Shown in pieces: positions 1-23,465 of a stretch of DNA of 64,000 bases. Position 1 is the stretch's first letter. Every line of letters begins with the position of its first letter. Position numbers and translations under genes: made by a program. The stretch is taken from the NCBI RefSeq assembly GCF_027595985.1, contig NC_073313.1, positions 79,445,994 through 79,509,993 on the forward strand. The letters are read 5' to 3'. Source of the DNA: Sorex araneus. Taxonomy: Eukaryota; Chordata; Mammalia; Eulipotyphla; Soricidae. Under the pieces are notes generated by a model. The model was not told the DNA's origin. It saw only the letters and a program-made list of their open reading frames with translations, and ran no database searches.

Positions 1-154
1 GCGCTCCGCGAGGCCCTGAAGCGCACGCTCGGCAACGGGCTCTCGCGGCCCTCGTTCCGCGCGGCTTCCCCTTCTTCCCGGCATCCCTGTTTCCGCTCTC
101 TGCCGGCGCTTTGCCTTTTCCACCGCCGGAGCGTTTCGCGCGTCCAGGGCTCGG

Positions 155-12484
<12,330 letters not shown>

Positions 12485-14309
12485 GATTTTTACAAATTAT
12501 GGTAACAGGACAGGACACAGAGCTGGAATATTGGAGTTTGGGGTATCAAACACTCCCCACATCAGTATTTATAATGAAATTTCAGAACTAACTTTAAAAA
12601 AAGTCCAGGGCCCTTGTTTGTACACTGTTAATCAAACCATTAACACAATGTAAGTTATCTGTGAAATGAATCTGATCTTTCTGAGGGAATTCTTAGTTTC
12701 TTTAAAACAAAGCCACAGCTTGTTTGGGGCTGGGGAGAGACTTATGTGGTCGAGTATGTGCTAAGGACCTGAGTTCGATCCCCAGTACTCGCCGCTCCCC
12801 CCAACCCCCGGTACTGCATGGCCCTTCTGAGCACTGCTGGGTATGGTTCTTATAAATATATAAAGGAAAATCAAAGTCATATCTTTTGTAAAAGTCACTG
12901 TTTTGAACATGTTTCTTTGAAAAATGTTAATGATTTTCATGACTATTTATTTTCTTAGATCTTTTGCACTTCGGGTTTTAGGGTCCTTTGGGAAATGATA
13001 TGACTACTGCATTTTGCAGCATGAGTGACAGTGAACATGGTCTTCCGTTTCTAACTGTAAATGGGCTTCTCTAAAGAGGCCCAAATGGTGACTTGCCAGT
13101 TTTTCCTATGCGCCCTCAAAAGAGCTCTGGCTCTGCTTCAGCAGAGATTTGCCAGTTTTTAATTATTCATGACCTTTCACTCTACCCTGAGGTCATAGTC
13201 CTTCTAACGTTGGCTGTCTCGTGTCATCACTTCTGGGGTTCTGTGTGCAGTGAGCAATTTTTGTGTCAGAGATTCTTTGTCATAACAAATGTATTGGATG
13301 AATTCAACTTGTTAAAAAGCGACCGTGCTTTCTTCATTTATATGTAAAATGTTCCTTAAATGATTATGTAGTATAAGAATAGTTGGAGATAGACCAAAAG
13401 GACTATAATGATTTAATGATCCTGCCTGTGTAAAAGAATAATAATCACTATGAGAAAACTGATTACTTACCCTTAGCCAGTTTAACTTATTCAAAGTTTG
13501 TTCTTTTATTGCATATTAAACTAGTGAATTAGTAAAAATAAAGGGCACTTCTCATTCAAAGGTAAACCTCAAAAGAACTGGGCCAAATATGTTTTAAATA
13601 TTTGGAGCTAATAGCTTTTTAATAATGAAGGTCATTTAAAAATGGACTTGTAGCTTCTGATTTGTAGCAGGCTTAAACTTTTCCATTTTTGTTGTATGTT
13701 GCTAAAGGTGAGGACGAGGCTACAGAATAGAACACTTTTAGAAACAGTAATTTTAGTTGTACGAAATATGGCTGGTTCTTTGATATGCAGGCAGTTTAAG
13801 ATTTATTTGTAGAGGATATTGTCTTGTTGAATGGTAGGAGTATGAGAACTTCGCTTTTGTTGAACTGTAGGTGTAAAGGGAATAGATATGCAGATATAAA
13901 AAGAAAAGATGCTCAGACAAGAGTCATAAGATGTCCTTACACTTGATGCTTTTTCCTCCTTAAATGATTTTCATGTGTTTTATTCTGTCTGGTAAGGCAC
14001 AGCCCACGGCCTGAATTATTTGGCCACTGGAATTTTTATTGTTATTTTCCCCCCTTTTTACCCGTCTGGTCTGTGAGGGACTATGAATTTTTTAAGAAGT
14101 ACGAGAAATTTGCTGACAGTCTAAAATAATTTGTAAAATGAATTAAACTGTGAAGTTGGGGATTCAAGTGGTAACGAGTCAATCAAATGATATGCAAGAA
14201 ATAAGCTCTTTGCATTCGCCTTTCTATTTCTTCAACGTCTTAATTTGCAAGAGCTTCTTGGTTTCTTCACTTTGGGGCTGTCTTCCTGAACTCTGTTAAT
14301 AACTTAAGA

Positions 14310-14700
14310 AATCTTGAGATAAAATTGACCTACTTAACAATTATACCACTTAATGGGTATAATCAATTGCAGTACATTTGTGATCACCCCCGAAAGCAAC
14401 CTGGCGGGGGGGGGGGGCATTGGGGATGTGACTTGAGTGGTGGAGCCTGTGCTTTGCATAGGCAGGTCCTGACTCTCACACCGCATGTCTCTTCCCCCAC
14501 CAGACACCCCTCAAATTAAAATTCTACAAAACCTCACAGCCTTTGGCAGTGACCTCTCATTCTCCCCCAAAGCTTCACAGCCTACGGCAACCACTAATTT
14601 TTCTCACCCCATCGAGTTGCCTGTTTTTGGTCATTTGTTGTAAATGAATCTGTACAGTATCTGGTATTCAGGTGACTGCCTCCTCAAATATGATCTTGTT
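14310..14700 (-). mobile_element. Old mammalian L1 3' end remnant
   Basis: The ordered words TTACAACTTAATGGGT-like, then CACAGCCTACGGCAACCACT, then AATGAATCTGTACAGTATCT resemble the 3' end of ancient L1M elements in reverse. It is split by the SINE piece at 14400-14515. Confidence 0.5.
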
Positions 14701-15554
14701 CAGTGTGGACTGAGAACTGTGGTTGCTGTGAAAGGAAGTGGTTCCTAAAATTAGGAGACGGAAGAGCGATGACAGACACCAAACAGGTTTCTCTGTCAAT
14801 CTGATGTGTCGAAGACATTCTCCTTAAAGTCAGGCGTTCATGATATACTGCTACTTAGAATATCTTGACTAGTCTCTAGAATGGATATTGAACTCTGCTC
14901 AGTCAGGAAAATCCTGCTAACAGTAATGCCAAATAATTTGGCAAATAAATGACATAGCACTCTCTAAGTATGTCTGACTTCACTAGCAGTTTGTATACCT
15001 CGGGCCAGGTGAGCTTCTCAAGTACCTTATAAAATTTCTTCCAGTGCGTTTCTGCTGTCTTTTCTAAATAAGTACCATAGGACTAATGGTGATTTGGGTG
15101 CATCGTAACAATGTTAAATGGATTAAGGATGGAATTTTATTTATAATCCTGAGACAGTCTATCACTATTGCGGGCAGTCCAAAAATGTGATGTGAGCTAG
15201 TTAATTAAGCCTGCAGTTGGTTATAATTTATTTCAGTTACATTCGGAAATATGAATTATTGAAGGTTCTAATGAATGTAGGACTCTTTTTTTTCATAACC
15301 AGGGATCTAAGCCAAATGCTATGTGTTAATGGCATAGCTGCAGAAAATGGGAGACCAATATTCTTGCAACTCCATAACGATTGTTTCCTAAGCATTGTGG
15401 CTTATTTTTGAGTGGCATGACAGTGCCGTCTTGGTTGTATGTGGCCTGTTTCCATGATGTAATGTTGTTTGTTGTAAACATCGATGCCTGTAACACCAAG
15501 CTAAACACATTATTTTGGATATGTTTCTTCTCTTTAAATGACCTTGCCCTGTCC

Positions 15555-15560
15555 AATAAA
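15555..15560 (+). terminator. MMGT1: Polyadenylation signal, probable MMGT1 3' end
   Basis: AATAAA overlaps a second AATAAA and is followed within about 20-50 bases by a GT/T-rich element (TTTTGGTAGTGGTGGTTTTT). This is the typical arrangement of a strong poly(A) site. Confidence 0.75.
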
Positions 15561-15769
15561 TAAATGATTGTCTCAGCCTGTTTTGGTAGTGGTGGTTTTT
15601 GGGTTTTTTTTTTTTTTGTAAAGAATCATATTTTCTTTTGCTTCTCTGTCCCAGGAAAAATGTAACAGCTAATTTTTAACTGCAAAGCTGTTTTACTCAG
15701 CTCAATGGATACTTTTTAATATATATGTAAAGTCTTCTTGAATTTTTATGTTTTTAGTCTAAATTATAT

Positions 15770-15955
15770 TGGTTTTGGTTTTGGGGCCACACCCAGTAAT
15801 GCTCAGGACTTACTCCTGGCTCTGCACTCAGGAATCACACCTGGGATTCCCCGGCCTAGGGGATGGAGGAAGGAGCATATAGGATGCCGGGGAACAAATC
15901 CAGGTCGCCTGTTCAAGGCAAGTTCCCTACCCGCTGTACCATCACTCCGGCCTCT
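15770..15955 (-). repeat. SOR-like SINE with TSD
   Basis: AGTCTAAATT occurs on each side (15756-15766 and 15957-15966). The body carries a local insertion near CCCCGGCCTAGGGG. Confidence 0.8.
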
Positions 15956-16189
15956 CAGTCTAAATTGAATGTGTAACCTCATTTATATTAATATTTATAA
16001 AGTATCAAGTGCCCTTCAGAGTACAAGAATTTCAGCTCTTTAACAGTAATGGCTAATCATTCCATCACAAATTTGTTATTCAGCCAAACCAAACTGCCAT
16101 TAAAAAATGTCACTACATACTTAGCAAGAAATCATTGAGATTAAAGTGTCAGGGGGAAAATCTAAGGTTCAATAAAAATCCAAGGGCTT

Positions 16190-16258
16190 GACCACTGGGA
16201 GTAATTCCTGAATGCAGAGCCAGGAATTACTGGCTGGGTGTGCCTACCCCCTGAAAAA
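16190..16258 (+). repeat. Internally deleted SOR-like SINE with TSD
   Basis: Only the 3' half is present, from CACTGGGAGTAATTCCTGA, between near-identical copies of AAATCCAAGGG at about 16177 and 16259. Confidence 0.65.
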
Positions 16259-16559
16259 AAATCCAAGGGTTTGGGTTGCAAAGCATTGCACTTATGTGTT
16301 TTAAAAAGTAGCTCTGTCAACATTCAGATATACCTAGGAACAGCTCAAACTAACTTACAAAACAAGTATTCTCTAAAAAGAAAAGAAAGGATATGCACGT
16401 GGCAAAAAAAAGTCACATGGTGTGAAAAGGGCTGAAGTTATAATTTGCTCCCTTCTCTCCCTAACGTCCCTCTCCAGTGATAAGCAGCTTAAGATGTCTT
16501 GTATATTCTTTCAAGCAAAAAATTATCAGAAAATATATACTTAGACAATTATGTTAATC

Positions 16560-17480
16560 AGAATGTATACACTCTGTACCTTGCTTCCTTTTGCTGCCTG
16601 TGTCTCTTACAAGTTTCATATGTCAATATATACTGAAATACTTTGTCCTTTTTCACAACTGCATGATATTCTAATATATGAATGTCTTACAAATGTCCAG
16701 ACATTGGTTTCCAATATTTAATATTCCAGTATATGAATGTCTTACAAATGCCCAAACATTGTTTTCCAATATTTAATTGATAAACCACATTTCAGTAAAC
16801 ATGTTTGTACATATAATAGCATTATACCTACAGGGACAATTACTAGCAATTGTATTGCTAGGGTTTTTTTTTAGAAAGGGTAATTTTCATTTTCAGTTCA
16901 GTAGTTACTGCCAAATTGTTCTTCAGAAAGGTCCAGTTATATTTTCTCACATGTATGAAAATGATTATTTACCAGACTTATACCAATAAAGGGTGCTAAA
17001 CTTAAAAAAATTGAGTCTTAAAGTATATGACATCTTGCATCTTTTGGGGATATAATGAAGGAAATTAAACATTTTAATGTTACTGCCTACTTAGCTTCAT
17101 TCTCTGTGAACTGTATGCTCATGTTTCCTATTAGATGGTTTATTTTTTATTGCTTTGTATGAGCTCTTTGTAAGCTAAGAAAATTGGTCCATTGTCATGT
17201 GTAATAATATTTTCATAAATTTTATTATTTATACAGTCAAATTTATCAGTCTTTATGGCTTCTGGGGTTTGTACATTCCTTTGAAAGGCCCTTTTCACAT
17301 TTAAGAATAAATTTTATATATTTTTCTAGGACTTTTTAAGTTTCTTTTTAACTTTAAAATCTTTGATTCATTTGAAATTTATGTAAAAGATATGGGGTAA
17401 GGATTCAACATTTACTCCCCTAAATGGTAATCTGGTTATTCCAACCCAAGTTTTATTCTTTCCACACTGATTCAAAAAAT
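16560..17480 (-). mobile_element. Ancient L1 ORF2 remnant
   Basis: In reverse it follows the ancient L1 order: CTGCATGATATTCTA, TTTCCAATATTTAAT, GTATTGCTAGGG, TGCCAAATTGTTCTTC, and later CCTTTGAAAGGCCCTTTTCA and GGGTAAGGATTCAACATTTA. No reading frame survives. It contains a 55-bp tandem duplication. Confidence 0.7.
16670..16779. repeat. 55-bp tandem duplication
   Basis: ATGAATGTCTTACAAATG recurs exactly 55 bases apart, with the flanking words CCAATATTTAAT also repeated. It is a local duplication inside the old L1. Confidence 0.85.
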
Positions 17481-17540
17481 CAGCCTCATTCATAGATTTA
17501 GTGTTGATGTATATTTGGAGATGCTTCTGACTTGGTATCC

Positions 17541-17721
17541 TTTTTTTGGGGGGAGAGGTCTTGTTTGGGGGCCATGCCCTGCTGTGCTCAGGGCTTACTC
17601 CTGGCTCTGCTGATGGATCACTTCTGGTATTGTACAGGAGACCATCTGAACTGCTGGGAATCGAACTGGAGTCAGACACATACAAGGCAAACACTAATAT
17701 CTGGACTGTCTCTCCAGGCCC
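17541..17721 (-). repeat. SOR-like SINE, older subfamily
   Basis: Reverse copy from GGGGGCCATGCCC to GACTGTCTCTCCAGGCC. Confidence 0.7.
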
Positions 17722-17840
17722 TGATTGAAGTTTCATTTTACTGCAAACATCACCAGTCTTAATTATGTCGTCACTAAACATTTTCATATTGGCACTGCTT
17801 ACTCATGCTTCATTCATGTTTATGATCCCTTTACTTAGTT

Positions 17841-17844
17841 GTGT

Positions 17845-17879
<35 letters not shown>

Positions 17880-18046
17880 CTTTGCCTTTTTGGATCACAC
17901 CTGGTGATGCACAGGGGTTACTCCTGGGTCTGCACTCAGGAATTATTCTTGGTGGTGCTCGGGGACCATATAGGATGCTGGAAATCGAACCCAGGTCGGC
18001 CGCGTGCAAGGCAAACGCCCTACCCACTGTGCTATAGCTCCAGACC
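17841..18046 (-). repeat. SOR-like SINE with (TTTA)n tail
   Basis: The tail is a TTTA microsatellite (17843-17879). TACTTAGTT flanks both ends. The body is nearly consensus. Confidence 0.85.
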
Positions 18047-18317
18047 CTACTTAGTTATTTTTGAATTTTTTTCCCAACTGAACTTGAGTATCATTTTGTC
18101 CAAATCTAAATTCCTGTTGATACTGCCCTTGAACTTTCTTTTAGGTGCCAGGGACTGAACTCATGGCCTCATTCATATGAAACATTTTCTTTACCACACA
18201 GCTACATTCCTCCACAGTAACATTTTATTTTGAGAAATTTCATATTTCAGAAAATGTGAAAAAAATAGTATACTCTTATTTGGGACTCTGTCCCAGGCTG
18301 TTTTCACTCGGGGTGCC

Positions 18318-18508
18318 CCATAGGGGGTCGAGCGGACACCAGTAACATCTCCATTGTGAGATTTGTTACTATGTTTGGCATATCGAATGTGCCACGGGTA
18401 GATACTCTCGGTAGCTTTCCGGGCTCTCTGAGAGGGGCAGAGGAATTGAACCCAGGTCGGCTGCGTGCAAGGCAAACGCCCTACTGTTGTGCTATCGCAA
18501 GAGCTCAA
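18318..18508 (-). repeat. RTE-tailed SINE, left arm of an inverted pair
   Basis: Reverse copy: tail GTCGAGCGGACACCAGTAAC, then TGTTTGGCATATCGAATGTG, then GGAATTGAACCCAGGTCGGC. It lacks part of the central duplicated block. Confidence 0.8.
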
Positions 18509-18529
18509 TATATACACATGCATACATAC

Positions 18530-18785
18530 CTCTTGCAGATCTGGCAAGCTACCGAGAGTATCCTGTCCGCATGGGCAGAGCCTGGCAAGCTACCCATGGC
18601 ATATTTGATATGCCCAAAACAGTAACAATAGGTCTCATTCCCCTGACCCTGAAAGAGCCTCCAATTGTTGGGAAAGAGGAGTAAGGAGAGGCTGCTAAAA
18701 TCTCAGGGCTGGGAGGAATAGAGACGTTACTGGTGCCTGCTCGAGTAAATCGATGCACAATGGGATGTCAGTGATACAATGATAC
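18530..18785 (+). repeat. RTE-derived element, medium type, right arm of an inverted pair
   Basis: It begins at CTGGCAAGCTACCGAGAGTA without a tRNA head and includes an extra block of about 100 bases (CCCCTGACCCTGAAAGAGCC to CTAAAATCTCAGGGCTGG). That block is absent from short SINEs but present in the longer copies at 19655 and 30435. It ends with the shared CTCGAGTAAATCGATG tail. Confidence 0.8.
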
Positions 18786-18787
18786 TC

Positions 18788-18970
18788 ATTTATTTATTTA
18801 TTTATTTAATTTTTTGGTTTTTGGGCTCATACCTGGCAGCAATCAGGGACTATTCCTGTTTCTGCTTAGGAATGACCATTGTCAGCGCTCAGGTGACGTG
18901 TGCTGGGGATTGAACCTGGATCGGCTGCATACGAAGCAAGTGCCTTAACTCCTGTACTATCTCTCCAGCC
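18788..18970 (-). repeat. SOR-like SINE with (TTTA)n tail
   Basis: Reverse copy starting with a short TTTA run (18788-18809) and ending CTGTACTATCTCTCCAGCC. Confidence 0.75.
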
Positions 18971-19420
18971 TACACCTGTACAATCTGCATCCTGGTTCAC
19001 CATTTCTAATAGGTTGCCACATTGTCTTTTGTTCTCCCCCAAAGTGATTTCCCCACTCCTGAATAGTTTGTGCACACTTTGTGGTATCCTTAAATATGTC
19101 AACATGCCTCTCTGGTAATAATGGCATGTCCCAAGTAACGGGCTTCAGATACTATCTGGTGTCTGTTTGCTATTTGCTGGCACTGCACACCGGGCCTCAT
19201 GTGGCAGAGAGCACGCTAGGCTTCAAGGCTGAACTTCTCTACCTCTTTAAGAAGATGTTCTTGGACTGAAAATGTGGGATCTAAGCTATAAACACTGAAA
19301 TTTGTAATGTGCTTGTCAAGGTGGCAGGTGTGGGATTGGTGGGGCCCATGGAGTATGGGAACACTGGCGGAGGGAAATTGGCATTGGCGGTGGGATTAGT
19401 GTTGAAATATTATATGCCTA

Positions 19421-19597
19421 GGGGCGGGAGCCAAAGCACAGCGGGTAGGGCGTTTGTCTTGCACGAGACTGACCCGAGTTCGGTTCCCAGCATCCCATAT
19501 GGTCCCCTGAGCACCGCCAGGGGTAATTCCTGAGTGCAAAGCCAGGAGTAACCTCTGTGCATTGCTGTGCAAAAGCAAAACCTCTGTGCAAAAGCAA

Positions 19598-19652
<55 letters not shown>
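19421..19652 (+). repeat. SOR-like SINE with (AAT)n tail
   Basis: Full head and body. The 3' end is a pure AAT microsatellite at about 19600-19652. Translation of that run gives meaningless poly-Asn. Confidence 0.85.
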
Positions 19653-19654
19653 TA

Positions 19655-20274
19655 TTTTTAAAAGCTGTGGCGATGCTCTGGAGGTCTTCGGCCACTGGGA
19701 GCTCTGCTCAGGGTCGTGAGAAGACCTCTGGAGACCTCCGGAGCCTCACCACAGCCATGCTCAAGGCCCCTCTACACACGTTCGGAAGAGCCTCACACAG
19801 GAAGGAACCGGCAGAGGAACTCAGGTGTGTGGGACCTGGGGCTGAGACCTCCAAGGCTGCTCAGATCAGGACTGGGCCTCCTCCGCCCAGATCTCCCATT
19901 GCCCAGTAGCTAGGCGGTCACACGCAGGGACTGCCCCGGCGCTGTGTAATCCTGTCAATGGCCAGCATCCAGAGATTTAAAAGCGAGCTCCCGGAAGCTA
20001 TCCTGGCCGTGCGATATCTTACAGCCTACTTCTCCCTCTGGGAGAACCTGGCAAACTACTGGGAGTTTCCTGCCCACATGGGAGAACCTGGCAAGGTCCC
20101 CATGGTGTATTAATATGCCAAAACCAGTAACAAGCTGGGTCTCATTCCCCTGACCCTATAAGAGCCTCCAGTACGGCATCCTTGGAAGGATGAGTAGAGC
20201 GAGGCTTCTAAAATCTCAGGGCTTGGACGAATGGAGATGTTACTGAGACCGCTCGAGAAATTCAATGATCAATG

Positions 20275-20320
<46 letters not shown>

Positions 20321-20325
20321 GAAAA
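19655..20325 (+). mobile_element. RTE-derived unit, long type, ending in (GAT)n
   Basis: About 670 bases collinear with the unit at 30435: a GC-rich opening, CTGGCAAACTACTGGGAGTT, CCAAAACCAGTAACAAGC, CCCCTGACCCTATAAGAGCC, CTAAAATCTCAGGGCTTGG, then GATGTTACTGAGACCGCTCG. The 3' terminal GATGA has expanded into about 14 GAT units (20276-20319). RTE-clade LINEs commonly end in short tandem repeats rather than poly(A). AAATATATGCCTA follows the unit, and a related AAATATTATATGCCTA precedes the neighbouring SINE. Confidence 0.75.
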
Positions 20326-20397
20326 GAAATATATGCCTAAAACTTGGCTTTGTAAATCTTGGTTCTTTAATTAAATATGAATTTAAAAAAAAATCCT

Positions 20398-20765
20398 TGG
20401 GCCAGAGCTATATAGTACAGCATAGCCAATATGTAGGGTCTTTGCCTTGCAAGCAGCCGACTCAGGTTCAATCCCAGGTACCCTATTCAGTCCCCTGAGC
20501 CCTGAATGCAGAGTCAAGAGTAGGCCCTGAGCACCGTGAGGTGTGGCGCCCCACATAAATATGTCCTAAGGGTTTTTTTTTAAAGAACAACTATGTTTCT
20601 TTTTTATTTGGGGGTTATATTCTGTGATGCTGGGGCTATTTCCACCACTGCATAAGGGGGTTCCTGGTTGATGCTCTGGGACCTTGCAGTGCTAGGAATC
20701 AAATCTGGGGCTCCTGTGTTCAAACGCTTTCATGCACTCACCCTATTGAGTTGTCTCTGCTCCAG
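20398..20765. repeat. Two degraded SOR-like SINEs
   Basis: 20398-20555 (+) is moderately diverged. 20600-20765 (-) is strongly diverged. Confidence 0.6.
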
Positions 20766-20769
20766 AAAT

Positions 20770-21470
20770 ATTTGGTCTCTAGTAAGACTGGAATGTTACT
20801 ACAAAGAGTCCCTTACAATAGTATGGGAAACTAAGGGAGTCCCTAGTTTCCCATACTATTGGTACATAAACATGACTGTGAGAGATTTGATACACTCAGT
20901 GAACTCATATAGCCATGGGAGCAACTACAGTAATATTTGGATTGCCTTCATTTTTACCCTAGTGTCTGGCTCCTAGCCTGTTTTTTTTTAATTTTTAATT
21001 TTTTATATTTTTTCTGGTAAAATGTTTTTATTTTATGCATGAAATAATACAGCTACACACAGACGAAATTATTTTAACAGGTCACAATAATTCCTAGCTC
21101 TTGAGGCAAAACAGATACAAGAATTTTCTGAATTAAAATTCACCAATATGATATTTTTGCTATGTGAGTTTTTGCTATCAATGTATGTAAATGATACTAC
21201 TTAACTTAGAATACTATCTTAAGATATAAAATGTTTTAATGTTTGGGAAGAATTGAAAAGAATTTGTAAGCCAAGTCTAGAAATAAATGCTTCAGTGATT
21301 ACTTTAACAAATTTGATACTGACATTTTTTTAGGGAAACTATTTAACTGCTTTATTTACTTTCAATATAACTAAATTTACATAGTTTATACAGATAATTC
21401 TATATCTATAGAACCAATATTTCCAAATATTTATATAGTTAGATTCTTACTGCCTATATATTTTATTTTT
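20770..21470. other. Unassigned AT-rich stretch
   Basis: No coding signal and no family recognised. It contains a short inverted repeat (ACTAAGGGAGTCCCTAGTTT with its complement nearby, 20806-20862). Confidence 0.5.
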
Positions 21471-21754
21471 TAAAAATTTTTTTATTGAGTCACCATGTGG
21501 AAAGTTACAAAGTTTTCAGGTTTAAGTCTCAGTTATACAATGCTTGAACACCCATCCCTTCACCAGTGCACATATTCCACCACCAAGAATCACAGCATAG
21601 CTCCACCCCGTCCCCCCACACCCCTAGCCCCCGCACACCCCTATCCCCCCCCCCCCGTGTAACTGAAATTTTTCGCTTTACTTTCACTTTGATTGCATTC
21701 AATATTTCAACAAAACTCACTATTATTGTTTGGAGAGTCTCCCACCTAAAGTCG

Positions 21755-22140
21755 TGTAGGAAGCCATATTTCAATCCTGGCTCTTATCTTCAAGCAAGGC
21801 AGAGCCTGGCACTTCTCAAACAGGGGCCTAATTAAAATCTCTGTAACAAGGTCACCGTTACTGACCTTACTGACCTTACCATTCCACTAGCCGACACCTG
21901 TGCCTGACATGATAGATGAACATGTCACGATCTGCGATTGACTACTGTTTGTACAGGGTCCGGGCATGCATACCACTACCTGCCTCCCAGCAGGCAAGTT
22001 TAAAATGCTGTAGCTGCCAGTGAATAAAGCTCTCTCTCCTCTTTCTTGTTGCTTTCTGTCTCTAAGTCTGTTCATTTGGCTGCGTCCCCTCCTCAGCCCC
22101 ACAAAGGGTCCTACCTGCTGGACAGGGTGGGGCCCTCACA
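21755..22140 (+). mobile_element. Solo LTR of an endogenous retrovirus, 6-bp TSD
   Basis: 386 bases begin TG and end CA. AAGTCG flanks both sides (21749-21754 and 22141-22146). The related L1 at 45140 has a single AAGTCG at the same point, which confirms the empty site. An AATAAA (22023-22028) followed by a T/C-rich run marks the R/U5 region and gives + orientation. No internal viral genes remain, so it formed by LTR-LTR recombination. A 6-bp duplication fits class II (beta-like) ERVs; the family was not identified. Confidence 0.85.
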
Positions 22141-22412
22141 AAGTCGGACCTGCTGAAAAGGAAGCATTTGATAATTTGTTTTCCATTGCTGAGGATGAAG
22201 AGGTATGAGGTCGAGTGACCGCACTTAGCGGCCTCACGGTTTTGGGTTTCTGTATTTTAGTATTTTAGTAACTAATTCCAGAGAAATTTCTGCCAGAAAT
22301 TGCATCATTGCCAACTAATACTTCTCAGTTATATTATATCCCACATATGAGTGCAATTTTTCTATGTCTGTCTCTTTCTTTCTGACTCATTTCACTCAAC
22401 ATGATACTTTTC

Positions 22413-22835
22413 TTTTTTTTTATTTTTTTCTTTCTTTTTTTAATTTTATTAGTTTATTTTTAATTAGAGAGTCATCGTGAGGGTACAGTTACAGATCCAT
22501 ACATCTTTATGCTCATGCTTCCCCCATACAAAGTTCAATAACCCATCCCTTCACCAGTGCCCATTCTCCACCACCCGTAAACCCAACATCCCTCCCCCCC
22601 TCCCCAGACCCATCTCCCCCCACCCCACCCTGCCACTATGGCAGGGAATTCCCTTTTGTTCTCTCTCTCTGATTAGGTGTTGTGGTTTGCAATAGAGGTG
22701 TTGAGTAGCCATTGTGTTCAGTCTCTAGTCTGTATTCCACCCGCCTCACCCTTCCCCCACATGACCTCCAACCACATTTTGCTTGGTGGTCCCTTCCCTG
22801 AGTTACCCAGAATGAGAGACCAGCCTCCAAGCCAA
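22413..22835 (-). mobile_element. L1 3' UTR insertion nested in older L1, 16-bp TSD
   Basis: CAACATGATACTTTTC occurs at 22397-22412 and 22836-22851. The insert starts with the poly(T) tail and reads reverse through the L1 3' UTR (CACCCATCCCTTCACCAGTG, CTGCCACTATGGCAGGG-type hairpin, TTGCAATAGAGGTGTTGAGT). Confidence 0.93.
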
Positions 22836-23465
22836 CAACATGATACTTTTCATGTTGATCCATTTATATGCAAATTTCATGACTTCATGTTTTCTGACAG
22901 CTATATAGTATTCCATTGTGTAGATGTACCAGAGTTTCTTTAACCAGTCATCTGTTTTGGGGCACGCTGGTTTTTTCCAGATTCTGGCTATTGTAAACAG
23001 TGCTGCAATGAACAGAGAAATGCAAATGCCATCTCTACTATACCTTTTTGACTCTCTGGGATATATTCCCAGGAGTCGTATTGCTGGGTCAAATGGAAGC
23101 TCAATTTCTAATTTTTTGAGAATCGTCCATATTGTTTTCCAAAAGGGCTGAACCAGTCGGCATTCCCACCAGCAGTGAAGAGTCCCTTTCTCCCCACATC
23201 CACGCCAACACCGGCTGTTTTTGTTTTTTGGGATGTGGACCAGTCTCTGTGGTGTGAGATGATATCTCATTGTTGTTTTGATCTGCATCTCCCTGATGAT
23301 TAGTGATGTTGAACATTTTCTCATGTGCCTCTGAACCATTCGGATTTCTTCTTTGGGAAAGTTTCTGTTCATTTCATCACCCCATTTTTTGATCGGGTTG
23401 GCAGTTTTCTTCTTGTGGAGTTCATCCAGTGCATTGTATATCCTTGATATCAACCCTTCCTGTTG

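Larger units (their letters stand above)
12485..15580 (+). other. MMGT1: Probable MMGT1 3' UTR
   Basis: AT-rich non-coding DNA between the stop codon and a strong polyadenylation signal at 15555. It includes two degraded + SINE fragments (12726-12850 and 14400-14515). An earlier AATAAA at 13537-13542 could serve as a weaker proximal site. No coding exon was recognised. A long 3' UTR is usual for MMGT1 as I recall; the exact end is inferred. Confidence 0.7.
19265..20385 (+). mobile_element. Old L1 3' UTR, interrupted by 19421-20325
   Basis: The outer parts align with the L1 3' end at 60310-60480: GTGCTTGTCAAGGTGGCAGG, GGGAACACTGGCGGAGG and TATGCCTAAAAC correspond to GTGCTTGTTGAGATGGCAGG, GGGAACACCGGTGGAGG and TATATCTAAAAC there. 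The interruption carries a SINE and an RTE-derived unit. Confidence 0.65.
21477..23465 (-). mobile_element. L1, 5'-truncated, with two later insertions inside
   Basis: The reverse strand reads 3' UTR (21477 onward), then ORF2 C-terminal coding. A reading frame running to 22803 includes [38 protein letters not shown] and [20 protein letters not shown], the conserved end of L1 ORF2p. It is split by a solo LTR (21755-22140) and a younger L1 3' end (22413-22835). The coding part is frameshifted and not functional. The left end adjoins RTE sequence. Confidence 0.9.

Noticed and set aside
13537-13542. Main polyadenylation site of MMGT1
   Set aside because: AATAAA here lacks a clear GT-rich downstream element, unlike 15555; kept only as a possible minor site.
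19562-19909. Poly-Asn protein
   Set aside because: It comes from the (AAT)n tail of a SINE read through into RTE-derived DNA.
20265-20498. Poly-Met protein
   Set aside because: It is the (GAT)n microsatellite read in the ATG frame.
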